Positions 9,566 through 17,671 of a DNA stretch of 64,000 nucleotides are shown here, piece after piece (within the stretch, counting starts at the first letter, position 1; each line of letters starts with the position of its first letter). The position numbers and the translations under genes are program-made. Under the pieces are notes generated by a model that worked only from the letters and a program-made list of their open reading frames with translations, was not told where the DNA came from and did no database searches. This stretch comes from Rhodocyclus tenuis (GTDB taxonomy: Bacteria; Pseudomonadota; Gammaproteobacteria; Burkholderiales; Rhodocyclaceae): contig NZ_JACIGE010000011.1 in NCBI RefSeq assembly GCF_014197755.1, forward strand, positions 109,614-173,613, in the 5' to 3' direction.

Positions 9566-10915
9566 TCAGGCGGCCGCACCGCGCAGGGTTTCTGCCAGCG
9601 CGTCGGCGATGCCGGCGCCGAGCAGCGCGCATTCGTCGGCGCCGATGACGTAGGGCGGCATCACATAGACGGTGTTGCCGATCGGCCGCAGCAGCAGACC
9701 GCGCTTGAGCGCTGCGGCGTGGAAGGCGCGCGAGAAGCCGGCCGGCGGCTGGCCGGCAGTATCGACGACGTCGAAGGCAGCGATCATGCCGCGCTGGCGC
9801 AGGTGGCGCACCTGCGCGTGGTCGGCGAGCGGCGCCAGCGCCGCGCCGATTTGTGCAGCGAGCGTACGGTTGCGCGCGAGCGTCTCCTCACTGGCAAACA
9901 GGTCGAGCGTCGCCAGCGCGGCGCGGCAGGCGAGCGGGTTGCCGGTGTAGGAGTGCGAATGCAGGAAACCGCGCGCCGTCGCGTCGTCCCAGAAAGCTCC
10001 GTAGACCCGGTCGGTGGTCAGTACCACCGACAGCGGCAGATAGCCGCCGGAGATGCCCTTCGACAGGCAGAGGAAATCGGGGCGGATGCCGGCCTGCTCA
10101 TGCGCGAAGAAGGTGCCGCTGCGGCCACAGCCGACGGCGATCTCGTCGCAGATCAGATGCACCTCGTAGCGGTCGCACAGCGCGCGAACGAGGCGCAGGT
10201 ATTCCGGGTCGTGCATCGCCATGCCGGCGGCGCACTGCACCAGCGGCTCGACGATCAGCGCGGCGATCTGCGCGTGTTTCTCGGCGAGCAGCGCTTCCAG
10301 TCCGGCGGCGGCGCGGCGGGCGACGTCGATGGCGCTTTCACCGTCCTGCGCCAGCCGGGCGTCGGGACTCGGCACGACGTGCGCGGCGCGGATCAGCGGC
10401 GCGTAGGCGTCGCGGAAGATTGCGACGTCGGTGACGCCGAGCGCGCCGACCGTCTCGCCGTGATAGCCGCCAGCGACGCAGACGAACTCGCGCTTTTCAG
10501 TGCGGCCGCGATTCTGCCAGGAATGGAAGGACATCTTCAGCGCGATCTCGGTGGCCGAGGCGCCGTCGGAGGCGAAGAAGCAGTGGCCTAGCGCGCCGCC
10601 GGTCAGCGCCGACAGACGCTCCGCCAGTTCGACTGCCGGCGCGTGCGTGAAGCCGGCGAGCAGAACATGCTCCAGCGTTTCCAGCTGCTCACGCAGCGCG
10701 GCGTTGATCGCCGGGTGGCAGTGGCCGAAGAGGTTGACCCACCACGAGCTGATCGCGTCGAGATAGCGGCGGCCGTCGCAGTCGATCAGCCACGGGCCTT
10801 CGCCGCGCGCGATCGGCGTCAGCGGCAGCGCGCCGTCGCCGGCATGCTGTTTCATCTGCGTGCACGGGTGCCAGACGGCAGCGAGGCTGCGGCGCAGGAG
10901 ATCGTTGTTATTCAT
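9566..10915 (-). CDS. bioA: Adenosylmethionine-8-amino-7-oxononanoate aminotransferase
   Basis: A 449-residue class III aminotransferase that transfers the amino group of S-adenosylmethionine to KAPA to give DAPA. Diagnostic features are VWHPCTQMKQH at the N-terminus, DGASATEIALKM, the cofactor Asp in LICDEIAVGCGRSG and the PLP lysine in LCLSKGISGGYLPLS. First gene of the biotin operon. Confidence 0.96.
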   Translation of the reverse strand: MNNNDLLRRSLAAVWHPCTQMKQHAGDGALPLTPIARGEGPWLIDCDGRRYLDAISSWWVNLFGHCHPAINAALREQLETLEHVLLAGFTHAPAVELAERLSALTGGALGHCFFASDGASATEIALKMSFHSWQNRGRTEKREFVCVAGGYHGETVGALGVTDVAIFRDAYAPLIRAAHVVPSPDARLAQDGESAIDVARRAAAGLEALLAEKHAQIAALIVEPLVQCAAGMAMHDPEYLRLVRALCDRYEVHLICDEIAVGCGRSGTFFAHEQAGIRPDFLCLSKGISGGYLPLSVVLTTDRVYGAFWDDATARGFLHSHSYTGNPLACRAALATLDLFASEETLARNRTLAAQIGAALAPLADHAQVRHLRQRGMIAAFDVVDTAGQPPAGFSRAFHAAALKRGLLLRPIGNTVYVMPPYVIGADECALLGAGIADALAETLRGAAA

Positions 10916-10994
10916 TGGCGCTGATCAAGTCGCTGCGGCCGCACGCGGCGGCCGGCAGCGGCAATTGTTTGACGGAATGATGGGCGACCAGCTT

Positions 10995-12167
10995 TCAGTG
11001 CAGCGTCTGCGAGGTGGCGTTGGTCTGCTCCGGCATCTCGGCGTGCACCGTCTCGCCCTCGATGTTCGGATAGAGCGGCGCGCCGCAATCGTCGCAGAAT
11101 TCGAACGGAAACTGCTGGTCGAGGCTGACGATTTCCTTGACGCCCGATTCGCGCAGCACGGCTTCGATCTCGCTGACGATGTCGGTGCTTTCGTCCTCGG
11201 CGCCAAGCAGCGGCCAGACGACGCCGTGGTAGAGCGTGTCCGAATCGCGCGGGCCGAAGCCGATGCGGTATTCCTCAAGCTGACGGTCGTAGAAGGCGCC
11301 GATCACCGCGCGGAAGGACTCGGTCGGCTTGCCCAGCGTGGTCTGCAGGAACGCGGCCGAAGCGCGCACCGAGTACGGGCGCGAGGCGCTGTCGGCGTTG
11401 CGGCAGGCGGCGTGGTAGGCGTCGGCGAGCAGCGGCTGGAAGGCGCAGCCGGTGAGCAGCGGTTCCAGGCAGGGGCCGCCCTGACGAACCCACTCCTTCA
11501 GCGCGACTTCGCGGCTGCCGTCGGCTTCGTTCCAGCGGAAAACCGGCGCGCCGCGCGGCACGACGACGGCGCCGACGACGTAACGCGTGTCCGAGAGGAA
11601 GCGCGAGGTTTCCGCCATGCTGGTGGCGTCGAGCGGCAGGTCGCGGCGTTCGAGCGCGGCGGCGCCAAGCTCGCGCAGGAGGCGCGCGGTGTCGACGAAA
11701 CTGCGCGGCAGCTGGTCGGGACTGAACAGGAAGTCAGCCAGCGCGATCTGCGCGCCGGCGGCGAAGACATGTGCGCCGAGCTGCACCTTGAGCATGCCCA
11801 GCGTCGGCGCCGGGATGCGCTCGGCCGGGATCGAGAAGCGCGACCAGGCGAGCAGCGGCGCGTTGAACAGCAGCACGTCGTAGTCCTGACCCTGGTACGA
11901 GAGCACGCAGGATTCGGCGCCCGATTCGACCAGATCGGCGAGTTCGTCGTGCGCCTGCGCATTGGTGTCGTAGAGCCGGTCGAGCGCGGCGTTGATGTCG
12001 TCCTCGGCACCGTCGGCAAGCAGGCGTTCGATCAGCGCGGCGAGTTGCGCTTCCCAGAAGCGGTCTTCCAGCCGGCCACCGGATTCGGCGAGTCCGGCGG
12101 CAAGACGGCCGAGTTCGCCTGCGTCGGGCGAAATTCGCTTGCGCGAGGAAAAGCGGGTGCGTTTCAT
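10995..12167 (-). CDS. DUF2863 family protein
   Basis: A 390-residue soluble protein that I match to the betaproteobacterial DUF2863 family from its basic start KRTRFSSRKRISPDAGEL and its length. Internally it shows two acidic-Ala regions and a C-terminal CDDCGAPLYPN, a possible single CxxC site. No catalytic motif or membrane segment is seen. The ATG at 12167 is chosen since upstream reading has no conserved character. Function unknown; not obviously part of the biotin operon, from which it is separated by about 80 bases. Confidence 0.75.
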   Translation of the reverse strand: MKRTRFSSRKRISPDAGELGRLAAGLAESGGRLEDRFWEAQLAALIERLLADGAEDDINAALDRLYDTNAQAHDELADLVESGAESCVLSYQGQDYDVLLFNAPLLAWSRFSIPAERIPAPTLGMLKVQLGAHVFAAGAQIALADFLFSPDQLPRSFVDTARLLRELGAAALERRDLPLDATSMAETSRFLSDTRYVVGAVVVPRGAPVFRWNEADGSREVALKEWVRQGGPCLEPLLTGCAFQPLLADAYHAACRNADSASRPYSVRASAAFLQTTLGKPTESFRAVIGAFYDRQLEEYRIGFGPRDSDTLYHGVVWPLLGAEDESTDIVSEIEAVLRESGVKEIVSLDQQFPFEFCDDCGAPLYPNIEGETVHAEMPEQTNATSQTLH

Positions 12168-12264
12168 GGGGTGCCTTGCGTGGAAATCAGCTTGCCATTG
12201 TACCAAGGCGGCGCCGGTGGCGTCGGACGCGCTCGCCGCAGCGCGTTCCCGGTGGGCAAAAGCC

Positions 12265-12462
12265 TCAGCTCATCCGGGTGCGCCGCGTCACCGCCCAGCG
12301 CCGATCGGCGTCGGGGCGCTGGCTCGTGCGGCGCGGCGTCCGGGTACGCAGCTGCAGCTTGCGGTCACGACGCGTGCGCAGGGTGGCGGCGAGGTGCAGG
12401 ACGCCGAGCACGAACAGCAGCGCAAGGAGAATCCAGATGTCTTCGTAGAGGAGCTGAAGCAT
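12265..12462 (-). CDS. Small single-pass membrane protein (hypothetical)
   Basis: A possible 65-residue product with one strong hydrophobic segment near the N-terminus (IWILLALLFVLGVLHLAATL) followed by a very basic tail. This is the positive-inside pattern of a small inner-membrane protein. It follows the DUF2934-like gene by 36 bases on the same strand. No family is recognised, and a chance frame in GC-rich DNA remains possible. Confidence 0.4.
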   Translation of the reverse strand: MLQLLYEDIWILLALLFVLGVLHLAATLRTRRDRKLQLRTRTPRRTSQRPDADRRWAVTRRTRMS

Positions 12463-12498
12463 CGGCGTGGCATCCGGGCATCACCGGCAGACGTTCGC

Positions 12499-12870
12499 TC
12501 AGTGACCTGCCGGCGAACCGGTGGGCGCGAGCAGTTCGGCAATTTGCGCTTGCGCGGCCAGCCAGTCGGCGAGGGCTTCATTGCCGCTGAAGCCACGTTT
12601 TTCGGCGATGTAGTAGGCGGCGACGGCCACCCATTCCTGGCTGGAATCGGCGTCCTGCGTTGGCTTGCTCGCCATCCGTTCTTCTTCAGCCGCGATCCAG
12701 CCTTCGTGGGCGCCGTCGCTACCCAGAGCGACTTTCCCGGCGTGGTAGCGCTGGTCGTCGGCCTGTATCTGCTGCTGGATGGCGGAATTGTCTGCGGTGC
12801 TCGCAGCGGTTTGCGATCCCGTGTCTCTGGTGATTCGCTGCTTGTGTGAAAACGAACCCGACTTTTCCAT
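12499..12870 (-). CDS. DUF2934-like small protein
   Basis: About 123 residues, starting at the ATG at 12870, which has AGGAG six bases upstream; an earlier in-frame ATG lacks this. Two related segments are visible: GWIAAEEERMA in the middle, and AYYIAEKRGFSGNEALADWLAAQAQI-type sequence near the C-terminus, which resembles the DUF2934 pattern (A.y.Ae.rG...g....dWl.Ae). The first third is polar and low in complexity. No function is known for the family. Confidence 0.65.
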   Translation of the reverse strand: MEKSGSFSHKQRITRDTGSQTAASTADNSAIQQQIQADDQRYHAGKVALGSDGAHEGWIAAEEERMASKPTQDADSSQEWVAVAAYYIAEKRGFSGNEALADWLAAQAQIAELLAPTGSPAGH

Positions 12871-13119
12871 GGCGAACTCCTGTCGATCGAGGGGCAAGGT
12901 CTAAGCATCGAATGGGCTTTGAAGCTTATGGGCGCGGTAAGTTGCGTTCTGTGCGTTTGCGAACGTAAATCGCATGAGGCGAACGTTTGCGTGTCTGCTG
13001 TCCTCGGTTTTTCGCTTGCCAACGCTTCAAGCCGATCCTGCGTTTGCTGATCAAAACCAGCGGTTTCGATCTGTAAAATATGATCACTCGCAGCGCCTCG
13101 TCTACGCTTCAGCGTCTGG

Positions 13120-14071
13120 TCAAAGGCTCCTCCGTCGCTGCTCTCATGGCTGCAAGGCATGCTCGATGAGCGCGGGAGGATGGGAGATTGCATTCTGACC
13201 GGGTCGGCGCAGTTTGACCTGATTTCCGGAATGACGCAGTCGCTGGCCGGCCGTGTCGGGCGTGTTGAACTGCTGCCCTTGTCAGCGACGGAACTTGCCA
13301 GGGCCGGGCAGCTATCCAATCAACTCGACGAGGTATTGTTTCGCGGCGCCTATCCCGCCTTGTTTGATCGCCAACTGGCGCCTACCGACTGGTTCCCCAA
13401 CTACGTCGCCACCTATCTTGAGCGCGATGTCCGGCAAATGATCGCGGTTCGCGATCTCAGCCAGTTCCAGCGCTTTGTGCGCATGTGCGCCGCGCGCTCG
13501 GGGCAGTTGCTGAATCTGGCAGCGCTCGGCAACGACTGCGGGGTCTCGGCGGTGACGGCGCGCGAGTGGCTTTCGGTGCTGGAGGCGAGCTATCTGGTTA
13601 TGCGTCTGGCGCCGTATCACCGCAATTTTGGCAAGCGTCTGGTCAAGACGCCCAAGCTTTACTTTCTGGATGTCGGACTTCTGGCCTGGCTACTGGGTAT
13701 TCGCGACGCGCAGACGATTGAAACGCACGCTTCGCGCGGCGCTTTGTTTGAAACCTGGGTGGTGAGCGATTTCATCAAACAGCGTTTCAACGAGGGGCAG
13801 CCCGCCGATCTGTATTTCTGGCGGGACAATGTCGGGCACGAGGTGATTTGCTCTATGAGACGCCCCGGGGCTTGCAAGCCATTGAAATTAAATCAGGAAC
13901 TACATTTTCCGATGACTGGGTGGTGGCCTGCCGCCAGTGGAGCAAATTTGCAGCGGGTGAAGCACTGCAGCCCATCGTCGTCCATGGGGAAGCCAGAGCT
14001 ACGAACGTGAAGCGTGTCAGGTTGTCGGCTGGCGGGATATTGGCGCGCTGACGTCGTCGACGATCCGGTAG
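13120..14071 (+). pseudogene. Broken AAA-family ATPase with DUF4143 domain
   Basis: Remnant of the ATPase/DUF4143 family. Reading starts inside the ATPase domain (APPSLLSWLQGMLDERG, then ILTGSAQFDL) and continues through the DUF4143 domain (LERDVRQM, YFLDVGLLAWLLG, GALFETWVVSDF). The P-loop half is absent. Two frameshifts break the end: near 13847, where one G seems missing before LLYETPRGLQAIEIKSG, and near 14000, after which SYEREACQVVGWRDIGAL continues in a third frame to a stop at 14069. It is therefore both 5'-truncated and frameshifted, and marks the left side of a degraded region. Confidence 0.8.
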
Positions 14072-14381
14072 ATAAATTTGCGAGATTTTTCGCCTTAGCC
14101 GTAACGCCGATACGCATTCGCTTCCATCGTGTAAAGCCCCGTGACCTTCGACGTGCTGCCACGCAACGCTACGATTTTTCTTGCGGCGTGTCCTCTGCGT
14201 GGGCGAAGGCTCGGAAATGGTGGTCTGTCCCTTGTTTCTGTTCTTAGCTCCCCCGAGGGAAGCGGAGACCGGAATGCCGGATGTGCAGCTGTTCGCAGGT
14301 ACGCGGCGAGTTCCTGCACGTGGATGGGGTGGTACATATCAGGCAAAATGCCATCAGTATTGGTAATTCGAAGGTGGTGAA
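14072..14381. other. Intergenic stretch, nothing recognised
   Basis: 310 bases between the DUF4143 remnant and the membrane-protein gene. Short frames on both strands show no family features. The last 20 bases hold a weak GAAGGTGG ribosome-binding site for the next gene. Confidence 0.5.
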
Positions 14382-14900
14382 GTGGCGAAGCTGAGCAAAG
14401 ACCAATTGCGCATGATGCACGGCATTACCGAGCCAACCGGGCCGAGTGATCCGACGGTTCTTTCTCGGCGAAGGCTGCATGAGGCAGGCGCGAGGTGGCT
14501 CGCCCGGTGGTCTTACCCGTTGCAGGGTATTTTCGCCTCGATCGGTCTCGTAATTGTGCTGCTCCCGACGATGTCGAAATCCTGGCGCTCTGTAGTTGAG
14601 GTGATGCCCATTGCTGGGCGGATTTTTCAGGATTTTTCATCCCTCAGCGGAGGCGCAGTGCTTTTGTTTTATTTTTTGTCGGGCCTATTCTTGATTCAGA
14701 CTAGAGTCCAGAGCAAGAATCCGGCAGGGCAAGCCAGTTTCTTGACATATAGGGACGTTGTCGAAATGGAACTGTACCCCAAGAATAAGGGAGAGGAACT
14801 CGCTTACTGGGTTGACTTTTGTCTTGCTTTCGCTGGAACGACTCTGTGGCTTTATCTCCCTTTTGGAATTCTGGCGTTTGCTATAAGAATGGGAGGCTGA
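14382..14900 (+). CDS. Hypothetical membrane protein, first of the cassette region
   Basis: A 172-residue protein with a GTG start preceded by GAAGGTGG. It has three hydrophobic stretches: about residues 48-66 (GIFASIGLVIVLLPT), 88-107 (GGAVLLFYFLSGLFLIQT) and 148-168 near the C-terminus. The first 40 residues are polar. I do not recognise a family. It lies just before the ABC ATPase remnant. After its stop there is a short ATG frame (MSVVNLER) that ends at once. By position it could be an immunity-like or accessory membrane protein of the lost secretion locus; that is inference only. Confidence 0.6.
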   Translation: MAKLSKDQLRMMHGITEPTGPSDPTVLSRRRLHEAGARWLARWSYPLQGIFASIGLVIVLLPTMSKSWRSVVEVMPIAGRIFQDFSSLSGGAVLLFYFLSGLFLIQTRVQSKNPAGQASFLTYRDVVEMELYPKNKGEELAYWVDFCLAFAGTTLWLYLPFGILAFAIRMGG

Positions 14901-14960
14901 GATGAGCGTGGTTAATTTGGAAAGGTGATCGGGGGCTGGCCACGATCTTGTAATGGCAAA

Positions 14961-15311
14961 GTGATCACCGCATGCGAAGCGGCGGAGATTCACGAGATGA
15001 TCGCAAAACTGAATCAACGCTATCAGACCGAAATCGGCGAGCCCGGCGCCGTGCTGTCAGGCGGGCGGCGATAGCGCATCGCGATTGCTCGCGCCCTGCT
15101 CAAACGCCCCAAGGTGCTTATCTTCGACGAGGCGATTTCCAATCTGGATTAGCAGACTGCCGAGCATTTTGCGCAGACGATCAATCGACTCAATGGCAAG
15201 ATGACGATGATATTTATTTCGCACCAGGTGCAAAAAGGCTCCCAAGTAGATGCTGTAGCGAATATTGGGCAGCATGCGATGCGCATGAGTTTGGTGAAGG
15301 AGGATGTTTGA
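14961..15311 (+). pseudogene. Type I secretion-type ABC transporter ATPase remnant
   Basis: A continuous frame of 116 codons carrying the second half of an ABC ATPase domain: the signature LSGGRR then a TAG, RIAIARALLKRPKVLIFDEA with Walker B, the D-loop SNLD followed by a second TAG, and the H-loop in FISHQV. Both stops sit where glutamine (CAG) is expected, so each is explained by a C-to-T change, and the family's LSGGQRQR has become LSGGRR-stop-R. Walker A, the membrane domain and any peptidase domain are missing. The tail (GQHAMRMSLVKEDV) overlaps the next gene's start (TGATG), showing the ancestral gene was translationally coupled to what follows. Confidence 0.85.
15261..15303 (+). repeat. 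ABC-tail cassette repeat, copy A
   Basis: 43 bases encoding the last residues of the ABC remnant and ending in AAGGAGG, the ribosome-binding site of the gene at 15311. Compared by eye it matches copy C at 38 of 43 positions and copy B at about 33 of 42. Confidence 0.8.
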
Positions 15312-15910
15312 TGGAATGGCGAGGAACTTCGGAAGGGAAGTCAATTTTCGCCGGCAAAGAAAAACGCCTGGGAAGGCCTCTCACCGCGCTAGAAAAGGCC
15401 CTGCCAATCTCAAAATACACAGCGATCATCGCATTTATTTCGTTGATCCCATTTCTTTCTGCGGACTTATGGGAGGCTTCTCATTTGCATATAACTCCGC
15501 TAGAGAAAAGCTATGCAAGTGTGAGTCTCCGACTTGGGGGCGGAGGAAAGTCACCGCCCGTCATCGTTCTTACTGAAGGTGGCAAAGACTTGTTTGTGTC
15601 TTCGTGCGACGGATTGAAAGAACTCCTCTGTCGAGAGGAGTATTCTGAGAATCCCGCTGTTGTCGATATGGCTGTTGTGATAGAGGTGTCGCCAGGGAAA
15701 GGAGTAATCAAGCGCATAAACATGTCCGACAAGCTTGGAAAAGAAGTCGTCGTGACAAATCCTTATGCCAATACCTGGGCAAAAAGCTACCAAAGTAATC
15801 CGTACCAGAAAAACTGGTTTCTCCTGGTGATTTTCGTTGGTGCTGTTCTGGTTTTTCTCGTTCTGAGCATCTCATCCACCATTATCAATTCGAGGAGTCG
15901 TAGGAAATGA
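15311..15910 (+). CDS. Hypothetical two-helix membrane protein with extracytoplasmic domain
   Basis: 199 residues. The ATG overlaps the stop of the ABC remnant (TGATG) and is served by AAGGAGG in repeat copy A. One hydrophobic helix near residues 37-52 (YTAIIAFISLIPFLSA) and one near the C-terminus (WFLLVIFVGAVLVFLVLSI) flank a roughly 115-residue domain with two Cys (SSCDGLKELLCREE), which would lie outside the cytoplasm. The gene is less GC-rich than the flanking chromosome. No family is recognised. It may be an immunity or accessory protein of a secreted effector, by position only. Confidence 0.65.
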   Translation: MEWRGTSEGKSIFAGKEKRLGRPLTALEKALPISKYTAIIAFISLIPFLSADLWEASHLHITPLEKSYASVSLRLGGGGKSPPVIVLTEGGKDLFVSSCDGLKELLCREEYSENPAVVDMAVVIEVSPGKGVIKRINMSDKLGKEVVVTNPYANTWAKSYQSNPYQKNWFLLVIFVGAVLVFLVLSISSTIINSRSRRK

Positions 15911-16140
15911 GTAGTCCATCGACAGTTACCCTGGTTGCCCGAAGCCTTGGCGAGCAGGTTGGGGCTGTCGACGGAACGATCAACGCCTACATCGGCGCGC
16001 GCGATGGAAATATAGGCACATGGTTATCGGGCACCATTAAGGTGTCGAAGGGTTTTCATGTGGATGAGGTGCTTAATATGGAGAACAATGCCATGAACAT
16101 GAGTTTGGTGAAGGGGCGATGTGATGGTATGGATTTTTAA
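15907..16140 (+). CDS. Chimeric small protein: substrate-like N-terminus joined to an ABC tail
   Basis: 77 residues, overlapping the previous stop by 4 bases (ATGA). The first 42 residues (SSPSTVTLVARSLGEQVGAV onward, with INAYIGARDGNIGTWLSGT) look like the start of another protein. From IKVSKGFHVDEVLN to MNMSLVKG it is homologous, in the same frame, to the end of the ABC remnant at 14961-15311. I read it as a recombination product that fused the beginning of a longer gene to a second ABC tail. Whether it makes a functional protein is doubtful. Confidence 0.55.
   Translation: MSSPSTVTLVARSLGEQVGAVDGTINAYIGARDGNIGTWLSGTIKVSKGFHVDEVLNMENNAMNMSLVKGRCDGMDF
16075..16116 (+). repeat. ABC-tail cassette repeat, copy B
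   Basis: 42 bases, the most diverged of the three copies, ending in AAGGGG, which serves as ribosome-binding site for the gene at 16124. The homology with copy A extends upstream at the protein level, over about 25 residues. Confidence 0.75.
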
Positions 16141-16573
16141 TAAGAAAATACCTGGGCTGATTTTGTTATTTTTGCCAGAGTTTATTTTATTGGCAATTTG
16201 GGTTTTATTTAAGAGCTCAATCTTAGATATTCGCGCAGCGATGTTCTCTCAAACCATTGAAATGAGCTCTGTTAGATTGATTGCAGTTAGTGGGGCTTTA
16301 TTGGTGATTGCCCAAGCGTTTCGTATTTTTGCTTTTCAAACTGGTGAAGAAGTTTTTTGGGAGGTTAAAAAAGTAAGCATCGGGGGATTGGTTGTAATCT
16401 TTTTTATCATTCTTGGGGTCGCCTCAGAGTTGCCGAGAGTTGAAAATGTCATGAATGAATCATATGCATCAATGGTCATATTTTTCATAACGATGACTGG
16501 TGCGATTTATTTGTTCGTTGAAATTTTTGTTTCCTTAATCTCGCTGGCGATGTCCTTCATGAAAAGGGGGTAG
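16124..16573 (+). CDS. AT-rich hypothetical polytopic membrane protein
   Basis: 149 residues with four predicted helices: about 9-28 (GLILLFLPEFILLAIWVLF), 51-69, 85-103 (IGGLVVIFFIILGVAS) and 118-141. The start is taken at the ATG at 16124; a GTG sits one codon upstream. Base use is clearly AT-rich compared with the 65%-type chromosome around it, which points to recent transfer. It follows repeat copy B and overlaps the end of the chimeric gene. No family is recognised. Confidence 0.6.
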   Translation: MVWIFNKKIPGLILLFLPEFILLAIWVLFKSSILDIRAAMFSQTIEMSSVRLIAVSGALLVIAQAFRIFAFQTGEEVFWEVKKVSIGGLVVIFFIILGVASELPRVENVMNESYASMVIFFITMTGAIYLFVEIFVSLISLAMSFMKRG

Positions 16574-16634
16574 CATGTTTGGGAAATTGTCGGGTGCATG
16601 CCGGTGGATGGGTGCAGCACACGGCCTCAGAAAC

Positions 16635-16677
16635 AATATGGGGTAGCATGCAATGCACATGAGCTTGGTGAAGGAGG
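16635..16677 (+). repeat. ABC-tail cassette repeat, copy C
   Basis: 43 bases matching copy A at 38 positions by eye, again ending in AAGGAGG eight bases before the ATG at 16685. Upstream of it the ABC similarity fades, so only the last bit of the gene was kept. Confidence 0.78.
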
Positions 16678-16684
16678 TGGGCCG

Positions 16685-17107
16685 ATGAAGGTGGTGCCTT
16701 TTAAATATTTGCGAGGTAATTATTTTCGCAAACTGATGTCTGTGTTCGGCTTTTTCCTTCTAGGAATAATTCTTTCATTCTCGTCCACGAGGGCATATTC
16801 AGGTGGGAAGAAATATTCTAAGCAGGGCGCAAATTTTGCTGATGCTATGCAGAGTGTCTTGGAGTCAAGGGGGCTCTGTGGTTTGCCAAAAGATTGCTAC
16901 AGTATCCTTCCAAGAACGATAGAAACGGACAGCTCGGTTTATATACAGTTCTATGAGGTTGGCGAAAAAAACCGAGCTGCGTTTTTAGCTGTTGTTGACC
17001 TTTCATTGTCTGAAGGTGTTCAGATCACAGGCGGAGTGCCTATAATCATTGAGGCTTTTCGTGAGACACAAGAAGAGTATCGTACTTCTGGTTTGATTGT
17101 TAAATAA
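16685..17107 (+). CDS. Hypothetical exported protein
   Basis: 140 residues, with the start set by AAGGAGG in repeat copy C. The N-terminus is a signal peptide or anchor (RKLMSVFGFFLLGIILSFSS, likely cleavage near TRA/YSGG). The remaining roughly 105 residues contain two Cys (GLCGLPKDCYS) and a beta-rich pattern, so a periplasmic or lipid-free secreted protein is likely. AT-rich like its left neighbour. No family is recognised. Confidence 0.6.
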   Translation: MKVVPFKYLRGNYFRKLMSVFGFFLLGIILSFSSTRAYSGGKKYSKQGANFADAMQSVLESRGLCGLPKDCYSILPRTIETDSSVYIQFYEVGEKNRAAFLAVVDLSLSEGVQITGGVPIIIEAFRETQEEYRTSGLIVK

Positions 17108-17671
17108 GTAAAAGCATTCGCTACCATCGAGGTGAACAAATGAGTGCGCAATAAGCGTTCAGATGAGGTTGGATTTAGGTCTTCTGTCCGGCAAGATAAA
17201 TCCGCATTCGTTCGTGTCATCAACTAATCTTGGTGGAAAGAAAATTGAATTCGGTTTTAGTCCTGTGCTCTGGTGATTCATCTGATCCATGGGAGATTAA
17301 AGGAGGTGATCGTCGGTGTGGTTTGGGGGCGCAATTTCGTAACTGCCATAAAGCAACCTCCGCAAGTTTGGTTTGCCTCGTGGTCGATGATTTGGTGCAT
17401 GTCGCTTGGTGGGCAAAGAACTCTGCCGGAGAAATATTCGGTTTTTGATGCTGTCGTTTCACATGCGCCAACGCGGTTTCGTCCATGCTCGGACAGCGAG
17501 ACACACTCCCAGTGATTCGCACGTCATTGTTGCTTGCCGCTCGTTCTTGAGCGCTTTATTTCCAAGCGTTGGACATCGCGCCGCAGCCGGGCAAGCACGA
17601 GCGCGTCAGCTCGGGTACGATCTCTCGCCAGAAGAACTGCTCCTTCGCCAACTTTTGCTGTAGAGACCGCC
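17108..17671. other. Gene-poor end of the degraded island
   Basis: 564 bases without a supportable gene. It begins with a four-codon frame (ATG AGT GCG CAA stop) behind GAGGTGAAC, resembling the aborted start after 14900. GC content rises to the chromosomal level toward 17550. Frames around 17230-17660 show no family features. Confidence 0.5.

Noticed and set aside
7415..10591. A plus-strand open frame of over 1000 codons across the biotin genes
   Set aside because: It is antisense to bioHC, bioF and bioA, which have full motif support. Long stop-free antisense frames are usual at this GC content, and the product is an Arg/Gly/Ala-rich string without domains.
14095..14346. A minus-strand frame of 83 codons beside the DUF4143 remnant
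   Set aside because: Basic, low-complexity product with no ribosome-binding site and no family; likely chance.
17230..17663. Three overlapping short frames between the island and the conserved gene at 17672
   Set aside because: None has a ribosome-binding site plus family-like sequence, and they contradict one another.
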